Shown: piece by piece, positions 34,983 to 44,821 of the stretch
Layout: each line of letters begins with the position of its first letter
Numbering within the stretch: the first letter of the stretch is position 1
Notes under the pieces: model-generated
Told to the model about the DNA's origin: nothing
The model's input: only the letters and a program-made list of their open reading frames with translations
The model's database searches: none
DNA from: Crotalaria pallida
Lineage: Eukaryota > Streptophyta > Magnoliopsida > Fabales > Fabaceae
NCBI GenBank assembly: GCA_037953625.1
Contig: CM075651.1
Span: 132,212,501-132,276,500 of the forward strand
Reading direction: 5' to 3'
Length of the DNA stretch: 64,000 nt
Program-made: the position numbers and the translations under genes

Positions 34983-35257
34983 ATTACCTTCGGTCTTATT
35001 TATAAATTCCTTTTGGATTTTTTTATTTTGGTCCTATTTATAAGATCTCTTTCCAATTTTCAATAACATTTAATTACTTCTTTCCACTAACATCCCTACA
35101 AAGTCAACACTTTTTAGAGTTTCAATGATAATTATAGGGGTAGTTTTGAAAAAGTATATCAAATTTTCACATTTCCAATGCCACTAACAAATTTATCCAC
35201 TCTCCTTGATGGGAGTGAAATACCCCAAAAAAATCTTATAAATAGGACCGGAGGGAG
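34983..35257. mobile_element. Stowaway-like MITE
   Basis: The left side has two copies of a GGTCYTATTTATAA phrase (34993 and 35031), and the right end reads ATCTTATAAATAGGACCGGA then GGGAG. The right half pairs best with the inner left copy, so the outer left end may be an added duplication. Confidence 0.65.
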
Positions 35258-35722
35258 TGCCATTAATCCATTATGCTTTCGGTCTTTCACATCAATTTTG
35301 AAAATTACTTCCTTCCTTCCCAATATAAGATTTTTTTTATAGAAATCATTAAAAAAAAAGGTTAATTTTTAAGCATTTAACTTTGAAAATGTGAAAATTT
35401 GATATGTTTTTTTTAAATTACCTTTATAATAATTATTGGGACTCTAAAAAATATTGAATAAATAAATATATCAAAAAGAAATAATTAAATAACCAATAAA
35501 AATTATAATGGAATCATATAAATGAAACCAAAACAAGAATTTTAAAAAAGTCTTATATAAAAAAAAAGTCTTATATTAAAAAGGAAATGATGAAGAAGAG
35601 TAACTCCACCCCTTTACCATACAATTAAGATTTAAGAATACGTGCTAATTTGGGTTTTTTAAGTTTTGATGTCCATTTAAGATATTACAGTATCTTCAAC
35701 TTTCAAATACAAACTAATAATA

Positions 35723-35915
35723 CTCCCTCCGGTCCTTAATATAAGAGGTACTTAACCATATTGCCCGGATCAAGGAAAGTAGTTATTTTTATGAATTTTA
35801 TGAGAATATATTGTAACATTACAATTTTACCCTCTCAACTTTTCTTGGAAAATTCACTCTCATTAAGACCAAGGAAACCTTCTAGAATACCTCTTATAAT
35901 AAGGACCGGAAGGAG
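35723..35915. mobile_element. Stowaway-like MITE, short relative of 30565-30858
   Basis: 193 bp, inverted ends CTCCCTCCGGTCCTTAATAT and ATAATAAGGACCGGAAGGAG, flanked by TA. The interior phrase GAGAATATATTGTAACATTA is shared with the nested MITE at 30565. Confidence 0.85.
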
Positions 35916-36074
35916 TACTATTTTATCTCGGACTTTTATTGATACAAATGGATTCGAGTATTTATTGATACTATTTTAAATTTGGGTTCTTAAATGGAAA
36001 TGATAAGTATAAGAATCCAAGTTAGAGTTATGAGCTTCATCGATACAAATGGATTGGAATATTTACCTATTTAT

Positions 36075-37376
36075 CATCAACATAATATAAAATATAAAAT
36101 AGGAGAAGTAGAAGGACAAAAACGATTTCCCTCCTAAAACACCCATTTTCCTTCCTAATGTTGTATTTCTCTCCTAAATCATCATTAAGTGTGTGTTTTG
36201 TGTCTTTTAATCTTAGTCATCCATTATATTTTATTAGATTAAATCATAATCGTTTATCATGTTTTCTTAGAGACACAGTTCTTTTCATCTTCTTTCTTTC
36301 GCTTTTTTTTTCTGTTTGCCTTCGTTTCTCTCCCTTTCAGTTTCTTTGTCTCTTCTCATTTCTTTCAATCTCTTTAATACATATTTTCAAACACTTTTAT
36401 GTACAGAAAATTTTGGAAAATAAATTTTTGATTTTGATGTTCGTTAGGCTCTACAAATATACATCATTAAAAAAATATACAAATGAGTACTCGAATAAAA
36501 AAATAATTTATCTTTAATTTATTTCTTTTTTTTCTTTATCTTTAATTAATTTCTTGCCATTTTGAGAGTTGTCATAAAGTTTAAAAAAATTATTTAATTA
36601 TATATATTTTTGGTGAAATTAAATATTAAAGATTTTATTTGATCTAATTAAATAACTTATGGTTTCTAACTAAACTAAAATTTATGCCTTTTTGTGGAAG
36701 TTAAGGATTTGATAAGACAAGTGCTGAAAACAAAAATAGAATATGAAAATTGATGAGTAGAGTATTAGTGATATAACTATTTTGATCATATATATAATTA
36801 TTTTTTCCTATAACACAATTACACATATATAATTATTCGTTATATTTGATCATATATATTTATTCGTTCTATAACACAATTACACATATATTTATTTATT
36901 TTTGGTGAACACAAATACACATATTTTTTCACATAGATATATAGTCTAATGAATAAGAGATGCCAAAAGTTTTTACGGAAAAATAGAAACACCAATGGTG
37001 GATTAGAAAAAGGATTAAGAAAATGAAGATATGAGTGAGGACACTGACACACCCGTATGACTATTCACACTCTTCATTTTTTTAATTAATAATATTGTTA
37101 GTTTTATTTTTCTAATATATCTTTAGTAAAAATTTTAAAGTAAAAATTAAATAGATTTATCTTTTGCTCAATAATTGATTTTTTAATCGAGAATTCCAGA
37201 ACTCCAAAACCTACATTCTTATGGATATACTTTTTTATGATCTTTGAATTCTCATATATTTAGCACTAACTTGATATTTCAATTTTTATATTTATGTCAA
37301 AGTTCATGTCAACTCGAGATCATAGAAAGAATAACGAAATTTAAGACTCGTGCATCGCACGGAACAATTTTCCTAG
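36075..37376 (+). mobile_element. Non-autonomous Helitron (3' end clear, 5' end approximate)
   Basis: The 3' end carries a short hairpin, CGTGCATCGCACG (37349-37361), then CTAG (37373-37376) followed by T. Helitrons typically end in a hairpin a few bases before CTRR and insert between A and T. The 5' end near 36075 (ATCAACATAATATAAAATAT) and the following TTTCTCTCCTAAATCATCAT...CTTAGTCATCCATT phrase resemble plant Helitron starts. The inside has no gene. The 5' boundary is an estimate. Confidence 0.6.
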
Positions 37377-37726
37377 TATAGTAAAGTTCAACATCCTATA
37401 CACATAATTGTTTTAATGATTTATTTTTGTCTTATTGCAAGTTATATTATATTAGACTCCAACTAATTTGAAATGAGTTGAAAATTTTTTTAAAGAAAAA
37501 AACCAAGGGTGTATGTCCATTATAATATGGACAATGGACTAACTCTTTTGCGGTGCTTAGTCATTTCTCTAAGCAAATGTCATTCTCAATGTTTGATTTT
37601 TGACCTTAAATTTGGTGATTTATCAAGACATTGCTTCATTGTATTAACTCTTTGTTGATGGTAATGTTCATTTAAAAAGACAAAACTTTTGATTACTGAA
37701 GAAAAAAACAAAGTCTTTTTAACGTT

Positions 37727-37775
<49 letters not shown>

Positions 37776-38500
37776 ACTTAAAACTTTATTTATAAGAAAT
37801 TACGCTCCTTACATACAACTTGGTACATGGGATTGTTGTAATGATTTCTAGTTTTGTTGGTTTATGGTTGTGTTTGGTGAGATAAGCTTATAGTTTATTT
37901 GGTAGTTTTTAGCTTATTGATTCAGTTAATAAGTTACTAGAGTTGTTTGATGAACAAAAGAAAAAAACTTATAACTTTCGAAAAGAAAACTTATAACTTT
38001 TGAAAATTAGCTTTTAAAAAGTTACTTTAGATAGCTTTTATTAAAAAATAATAATAAAGATTTCAATAAATCATATATCTACTTTACCCTTTCTTTTTTA
38101 CTAAATTGTATTTTTTTTATCCGGGCCCAAATTAATATTGTTCACCAAATTTTTTACTTTTTTTCCTCAAAAACCTATAATCCTTTTATTCAACATCCGT
38201 GCACACCACGTTAAAATCACTCATAAGGAAATCCTATATTTGATTGTTGCTTCAAGAAACATAAATGTATTTATGTGATGTTTATTTCAACATTGATCCT
38301 CAAATTTTTCTTTCACTTCTATGTTATAAGTTGATGCGGAATGTGTTTACTCAATAATGATATGAACGATTGATGTGAAATATTTAAATGTGTGGCTAGA
38401 ATTATCCAATATAATATTATGTACTTTTCAGTCATTTAACATATTTAAATTAAAAGGAAAGACATTGTAATTTCCGTATTTAACAGCAATATCAAAAAAG
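37377..38500. other. AT-rich DNA with an (AT)n tract
   Basis: No gene. An (AT)n microsatellite lies at 37731-37772. From 37868 the sequence GTGTTTGGTGAGATAAGCTT resembles an inverted end of a hAT-like MITE; a partner near 39190-39240 (CGCTATAAGCTCACAGTTAT) is weak. Confidence 0.45.
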
Positions 38501-38509
38501 TCTAATTCT

Positions 38510-39127
38510 AGAAATTGAAGAAACTCTCTCTCCTTCTTCCTCAGTCTTCTTCTCTTCTCTTCTCTGTTTTCCTTTCTTCAGTGATAGCGGTAGAAGGGGA
38601 GGGATCCCTCCCCTTCCTTTGGTTGGCGTGTGGGTTTTTTCTCTCCCAGTTATATCTGGGTTAAATAATCTTGCCTTTGTGCAAGTGGTGTGGTTTTTCT
38701 TGTCCCAGTTTCATCTGGGTTTTGTTTTTGTGTGTTTGAGTATGGGAAGGCTTTTTGTTTGTCCATATCTGATGACCTTCCTATCTTCTCCAATAACTAG
38801 AAGACTGATATTCGGGACAGTTTTTCCCTTCCAGATCTCTGTCTTCTCATCTGTCCAGTGGCTCTACCTCCTTAGATCTGAGTTGTGCTTACTTTCGACA
38901 TCGATGAGATAGTTATCTTGGAAACAAATGCTGTTGAATCTCTTGTTAGAGTTTGAAGTTGGATGTTGATGATGATCCTGATCCACAGGGAGTTTGCTGT
39001 TATGACTGAGTATCTAGTCTTTTTTAGCAATCTTTATTGTATGGAAAATATGTACTTTGTTATTGTACTATTGGATCTACTTGTATTATTTTTTTCTATG
39101 GAATGAATTACATATTTCCCTCTAAAA
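38510..39127 (+). other. Transcript-like segment, possibly a retroposed non-coding RNA or LINE remnant
   Basis: This opens with a pyrimidine-rich leader (CTCTCTCTCCTTCTTCCTCA), is less AT-rich than its flanks, and ends with a 3' UTR-like TATGGAATGAATTACATATT followed by CCCTCTAAAAAAA. That looks like a poly-A junction. No long ORF exists (the best, 38619-38912, lacks any domain). No clear target duplication was found. Confidence 0.35.
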
Positions 39128-39420
39128 AAACATGTTTAAATTAGTTGCACAACTAATTTTGCCAAATAGCTCTAGTTCAAAAAGTTGGGTTGACAACTAT
39201 TCGCTATAAGCTCACAGTTATCATCACAGCTATAAATTAGTTTTTTTTTTCAAAATGACCCTATATCTCATAATATTTATTAAGATGCTTGATCAAAATA
39301 TCAAAATATTACTATGAAATAATATCAGTAAAATGATTTTTGGACATTATAATCTAATATTAACATTTTCATCAACTATTTTAGTAAATATAATATCACT
39401 AATTTCAGGCTGTCAGTGTT

Positions 39421-39528
39421 TTTTTTTTTTGGTTTACATGAGAGGTCTGAGACTAGAACCCATGACCTGGGGGAGGGGGAAATCCTAAGTGTCCCTGCAG
39501 CCACCAACTGGGCTGTCTTACGCGGACC
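39421..39528 (-). mobile_element. Short tRNA-derived SINE with 14-bp target duplication
   Basis: On the minus strand it begins near TGGTCCGCGTAAGACAGCCC, has an A-box-like CAGCCCAGTTGGTGGC and a B-box-like GGTCATGGGTTCTAGTC, and ends in a poly-A tail (T10 at 39421-39430). It is flanked by exact copies of AGGCTGTCAGTGTT (39407-39420 and 39529-39542). The exact duplication makes the retroposition origin very likely. The family was not identified. Confidence 0.88.
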
Positions 39529-39929
39529 AGGCTGTCAGTGTTAGATTAGCTTCAATACATGTCTGAATTTTTAGTTTTATCCGATATCTTATTTAATTAA
39601 GTAGGGTAAAAACTTAATCTTAGAGCATAGTCAAATTCTCTCTCCTTACTAAAGTTTTCATCAAGTATTTAATCTTGATTCTTCTTTGTTCTGTAGTGTA
39701 TTTCCACCTTTACCACTATGTCAATATCCTTGGTAATACATATGTGAATATATTGTTTGAGAAAAGTTACATACAGGGATTTTCTAACCTGCGTTAAGTG
39801 ATTTTTCAGTTGAAATACTTTAGCATAGTGTACCGGATTATTGTAGACATAAATGCCCTCATGTGTTTTGGAGAACCTAATATTAAGGATAATAAGGGTA
39901 TTTTAATAATTTTATTTTATAAAATTAAA

Positions 39930-40230
39930 AAAAAAATCCCCAACCCCCCAAACCTGTGAACACCCTCTCATTGTCTTTCAATTGGAAATCCAAAAGCTCC
40001 TCTCTCTCACACACACTGATTCTCTCTTCTTCTATACCTAGAACCCAACCCCTCTTGCCGCCGCCAGCCACTCCCCTACCCAAACCGCAACCAACGAATC
40101 CACCCACCCACCACCACACCCCACTGCCCGCAACAGTTACACCACCTCTCTGAAGTGAACCCACCCAACATGTGCATCTCTTCCAACTTGCCGGAATCTA
40201 ACCGGAGAGGTATAGCTTTCAATGTAAGTT
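39930..40230. other. GC-rich, gene-like fragment
   Basis: Against an AT-rich background this patch is rich in C-runs (CCGCCGCCAGCCACTCCCCT near 40060) and TCTCTCTC, like a plant 5' UTR with the first codons of a gene. It ends AGAG|GTATAGC, a possible splice donor. No ORF with a recognisable domain starts here; a captured gene start is one option. Confidence 0.3.
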
Positions 40231-41306
40231 TATTTGGACCCATTGTATGATTTCTATTTGTTAGAAAATGTAATAATCTAAATTTAATCATACGATAGAG
40301 TCTTAATTACTAATTAGGTAGAAAGCAAAGATTAAGATAAAAATGGGAAATGAAATGAAAACATATAAAAGGCGAAATGATTATGACAAATAATTTTATC
40401 TTGAAAACTATCCTTGCAGTCTTTATGAGCAGTACATCCAAAGAGATTTTAGATCTTTAAGCATATATGTTGCTGTAAGCATTGGTAAGAATAATACATC
40501 CTTTTGGTTTTGTTCATGTTTCCTGTCATATGCGTTGTTGATATATGCATGGATTTAAGTTATCTCATTCATTAACATGGTGCAGGTTTTTCCAGATTGA
40601 TATGAAGTCGAAAGTTTCTCAGCATGAAATTGAAATGCTGCTAGCAACATTGAGAAACATTTTTGGTTCATTGCGAGAAACATTCAAAATGAGCAATTAG
40701 GATGAAAACACTACTAAAAAGAAGCAATATGGAATGAAGAGTCAACAATATTTGGATCTCTTTATGGCATCCAGTGTAATCATTAGTTTGTGTTGTTGTA
40801 TGATATTTGACTAGTTTGCACAAGAACAAGGAGAATTGTAATTTAAGTAGTTCTTATAATATGTGACAAGCAAAGTTGTACATATTCTTGATGTAGTGCT
40901 ATGAAAATTGTTCTCTTCTCACCTCTTTGTCCAGATCCTCATTGCGAGCTAATTTGAAGCCATCATAAGTTCATTTTAACCAAATTATTAACATGTAGTC
41001 TTGACATTGATTATTTATGACACAAATTGGGACAATGTTGAAAAATCACTGTTATGAAGTTGCTATCATAAGTGCAGCAAGAATATTAGGATGACAAGTG
41101 TCAAGTGTGTCTTAATTGTTGAGCATCACAACAACTAATCAAATATGATTAGCATGAAAAATATCAAGAAAAATGCATACAGTGAGACGTCGGTAGCAAT
41201 GTTTTAGTTGCCAGCATTATAATGTGCCACATTTCATCACTAAAATAACCATCAGATAATAAATCGTATGAAAAAAGTTTTCAGACAAATGCTACTTTTA
41301 TAGATT
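40231..41306. other. Gene-poor DNA with a possible orphan exon
   Basis: A short open stretch at about 40588-40700 follows an acceptor-like ATGGTGCAG and reads FFQIDMKSKVSQHEIEMLLA in its first part, then stops. I do not recognise it. The rest is AT-rich without further signals. Confidence 0.25.
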
Positions 41307-41313
41307 TCACGAT

Positions 41314-41450
41314 TTTTCATGGATATTATTTTCCCAATTTCTCATAATCTTAATTGCAAGGAAATAATTAACATCATATTGAGATGCAAGGTCTCTGTTC
41401 TTCTCCTCATCGGCATCAACTTTAGCCAAAACAATATTTGGGTCTGGTGG
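41314..41450 (-). pseudogene. Protein disulfide isomerase fragment
   Basis: The minus strand reads NIVLAKVDADEEKNRDLASQ followed by YDVNYFLAIKIMRNWENNIHE. This matches the part of plant protein disulfide isomerases just after the first CGHC active site (pattern VVLAKVDANEEKNK-LA--YDV-GFPTIKILRNGGK). The Gly-Phe-Pro-Thr of the thioredoxin fold is replaced by Asn-Tyr-Phe-Leu-Ala, the active site is absent and both sides stop abruptly. It is one captured or decayed exon. Confidence 0.75.
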
Positions 41451-42075
41451 TAATATGTTAGAGCGGAGTGGTTGGCTTTGAGATGGATCAGAGTGAAAAG
41501 GCGACAATTGTTCGGATAGAGAGCAGAGAGATGGTGGGACTGTACTGTTACCGACGATGGGTGCAATGGTGGCTAGATTCCTTGTTGCCTTGTTGGTGCA
41601 GGGCTGAACGGGGATGGCTGGGCTGGTTGCGGGTTCGGTGGCTGCGGCCTAGGTTGGAGAGTGGTAGGTGGTGGTGTAACACCTTGCCTTTAAAAATAAT
41701 ATGGTTAATTTAGGAAAATAGTGGGTTTATAAAATTTTTGACAGGGTTTACTTTAAAAATTGAATTTTTCCCTTATGATTCAAATCACCTGTTAGATTCC
41801 AGATGCATTACAGATAATGAACCAAATTTAAAAATTGACTTCCTAATGAAGTTCCAATGTAATTATAAAGTCCTTGTACATGTTTACACAAATATAACTT
41901 AAAGAAAATATTATTTGAGTATCCTTTATAAAACATAATTAATTTACCATTTAAGATTACAGAACTAAAGGTTGCATAAACTTGACCCTTGGGGTCATAT
42001 ATAACCATTACACTCCATCATTTGGAGTGTAATGCTCCTCGGTGGTTGGATATCCAATTTATCACCATTGAGTAC

Positions 42076-43088
42076 CTAAAAATGTCAACCAAGAGGGTGA
42101 GACATTTAAACAGAAATTAAAGAAAACACATAATAACAATAATAGAATATAAGTATATACACATCACACCAATATATGATCCATATAAATAAAGTTTCCA
42201 TATATTTTTCATATTATAATCCAAAATGCACAAATGCATATGATGCAATGCAACTCCATAATCCATAATAATCCATATACCATTTTCCATTGGTTTCCAT
42301 TTATCCATATGCCCATAATTCCATATTTCCATATATCCTCACATCACCCTCCACACAAATTGGTAAAGATCAACTAGGAGTAAGTGTTCCCCAACCAATG
42401 CATGCACAGTACAGTCCTTCGTACAATTTGGGTCGTTTTCCCAAATTGGCTCTAGCGGGAACCACCCTCAACTAGTCCAGATGTGCTTAAGTGACAGATA
42501 GAATTATCATAGCGTGCACAGGACCAATCCACGACCATTGATGGCTCAGTACAGTCCTTCGTACTGGCACGGTCCTTTTAGTGGATCAAAGTCCTCTACG
42601 ATAATTTCCCACGATTATGTATCGAGTCACTATATCACTCTCGTCCGTCGATTCTATGGAACCTGTCCTTCGGTCCATAGAATGTTCTCGTATCTTTTGC
42701 AATTCCTAACGTCCTTCCTCACTTCTTAATGCACGTGTTTCTACATATTTTACTTTAATTAAATATTCAAGCCTTTATAACATTATTTCCATTTAAAGAT
42801 GTTTTCCAACTTAGGATTATTATCCATAATAATCCCATAATTACCAATAAATTATATGATCAACCACAATCATGATAATAGCTTTCATTCATTCATATCA
42901 TGTAAGTTCAATTATAAATTAAGCCATAATTCAGCATAATCATCAACCAATCAATTTCACATAAAACCCTATTTTCAGCTACCACACACAATACATACAA
43001 AGACAAACCAAACATATGTATACAATTATAATTCTATGATTATTACTATATCCTTTCTCTAATTTAAGCCAAATGTCTCCCCCCTTAC
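42076..43088 (-). other. Possible intron inside the long LTR
   Basis: The minus-strand donor AAAAG|GTAAGGGG follows a GA/CT-rich leader, and the acceptor is ACATTTTTAG|GTAC. Both correspond in sequence and order to the proposed introns at 11702-13008 and 48732-50166. Splicing is inferred only from this correspondence. Confidence 0.45.
42407..42683. repeat. Series of short hairpins, several with GTCCTT in the loop
   Basis: CAGTACAGTCCTTCGTAC occurs at 42407-42424 and 42547-42564; the second copy extends to a CAGTAC/GTACTG stem. A stem CAATTTGGG/CCCAAATTG lies at 42424-42448, and a stem ATTCTATGGA/TCCATAGAAT at 42651-42683 encloses CCTGTCCTTCGG. The stems differ, while the loop phrase is kept in three of them. 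Confidence 0.7.
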
Positions 43089-43506
43089 CTTTTAGAGAGA
43101 GAGAGAGAGGAAAATAGGGTTTTTGATGGAGCTCCCCTTCAAGCCTCCAAATCCAAGCTCCTTAGGCCCCATCTACTTGCCCTCTACCAATTTCCATGCT
43201 TCCCTTGATGATTAAGAGGTTCTATGCCATGAGTTGTGCAAGTTGGGGTTTAGGGTTTCATGAATCAGAGAGAGAAATAGGAGGTTTAAGATAAGGAAAA
43301 CCATGAAGATGTGATGGGTGAATGATTTGGGGCTTTGATTTCATAAATCCTTGGTGCTTATACATGAAATTGCAAAACCTAGGGTGTGGGAGGAAGAAGA
43401 CTCGTGCAAGGAGAAGAGGAAACAAAGGAATTAAATAGAAAACTCGTGTTTACCGACTTAAGAATTGGTGCTGCAGAGTCGTGGATATCGATATCCATAT
43501 GGATAT

Positions 43507-44144
43507 TGTAGTGTCCTTGAACACTATGTGTCCTTAACCCTCTAAGTGCTCAAGATTATGGTAACCAGGAGCCCAAGAGAGGATCAAGTATTACTGTGTG
43601 ACTTATGGTATTTCTGCAGTTCCAGTTGGGAAAAGCAGGGTCTCCCTAGTCAACGTGTGTGTGCAGAGTGTCAACTTAGGGATGAGAGTACTTACCTGAA
43701 ACCCTAGCTGTGATGAGCTATTTATAGGGTTTGGAGGAGGCTGATATGGGCCCTTTGGGCCTTGTATCAGAGTTGTGCTGAACCAGGATTCTGTTGAGAT
43801 AATATCGGACGATTATGCTTCTAGAATCTGGATAGGATCAACTGAAGATCTCATGTCTAGGCTTTTGCGAGAATCTAGGAGAGATTTGCGGAAGGGATAA
43901 GAAGCCTCGGCGAGCCTGAGCTTATCCACGAGCCGACGGTATGTCTCGGTCCTAGAGTCCCGAGCCTGATGGATGGGGGACCGATAGTAAGGCTCAGTTC
44001 CATCAGGTCCGAGCCTGGCCCTCTTGTATGCTCGGAGACTATGAGTCCGAGCGATGGACTTTTATGGTAGGTAAACCGAGTAAAGCGCCCTTAGAGAATC
44101 CCTTTGGTAAGACTTGGGTCCGGATGTGGTCGGCAGACCCTACA
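43507..44144 (-). repeat. 3' LTR of Tat element 2
   Basis: 638 bp. On the minus strand it starts TGTAGGGTCTGCCGACC and ends GAACACTACA, clearly homologous to the 639-bp LTRs of element 1 but more diverged. The minus-strand TATA box CTATAAATAG is near 43720. The purine tract CGAGCTGGGGGGCT precedes it (minus strand, 44158-44145). Confidence 0.92.
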
Positions 44145-44821
44145 AGCCCCCCAGCTCGTAAGACTGGAAAGTCTGTGACGAGGTAACAAGTGGCTCGGGT
44201 TGGCCTTTAGCATGTAGGTCTAGAAGTTTGTGACAACTGTTTCCAGCTTTAAGCGTGTAGCTTGACCGAGGTGACGTTTTGGGTTCTCTAGGTGCGGCGC
44301 GTGTTCTTGTAAGTCATGCCAAATCATTTTAAATTTTGAATTTTGAAAAAGTAACTTCAGTGACCGCCACGTCTTACCCTGTGAGTGGCTGATTGGGTTA
44401 GTGGGCTTTCGGCCCAACATATGCATCATGGAGGGAAACTGAAGGGTTTTTGAGGGTTATTCGAATCCTTTACTCACATTTGCACCTTTCTTAAATCAGA
44501 AACCTTTATTCTTGCTTGCTCCAAACACATTTCCTTTGTGTTATACTCATTTTCACTTTTCACGAATCTGAACCTTTGTTCTCGTTTGCCCCAGAAACAT
44601 TTCCTTTATTCTCATCCGCGCCTTCACGATCATCCGTTGCTACCAACTTTTCCCAGAGATCAATCGAAAGCAGGTAATCTTTTCTTCTCTTCTAACTCAA
44701 ACAACTTATTTTTGGTTCTGTTTTTTCTTCTTTTTGAGAGGGTTTTGCCTTTTGTGAGTTTTGCAGAAATTTGGGGGTTTTTGTTCTGGGTAAGTAGTTG
44801 AAGGGTTTGAATTTCCTAATC

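Larger units (their letters stand above)
41675..43506 (-). mobile_element. Long LTR on the minus strand, interrupted by Tat element 2
   Basis: It starts on the plus strand with TGTAACACCTTG, so its minus-strand 3' end is here. It shares with the other long LTRs a leader ending in G|GTAAGGGG (minus strand, donor at 43089/43088) and a CTCACC...TTTTTAG|GTAC acceptor (42076). On the minus strand a TATA-like CTATTTAATTCC lies near 43430, after palindromic sequence that is cut at 43506 by the Tat element. The 5' part should continue beyond that element, outside the window. No gag-pol adjoins its 3' end at 41675. Confidence 0.7.

Noticed and set aside
40588..40700. Orphan exon as part of a host gene
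   Set aside because: Only one short open stretch with an acceptor-like start; no partner exon or known domain could be found.
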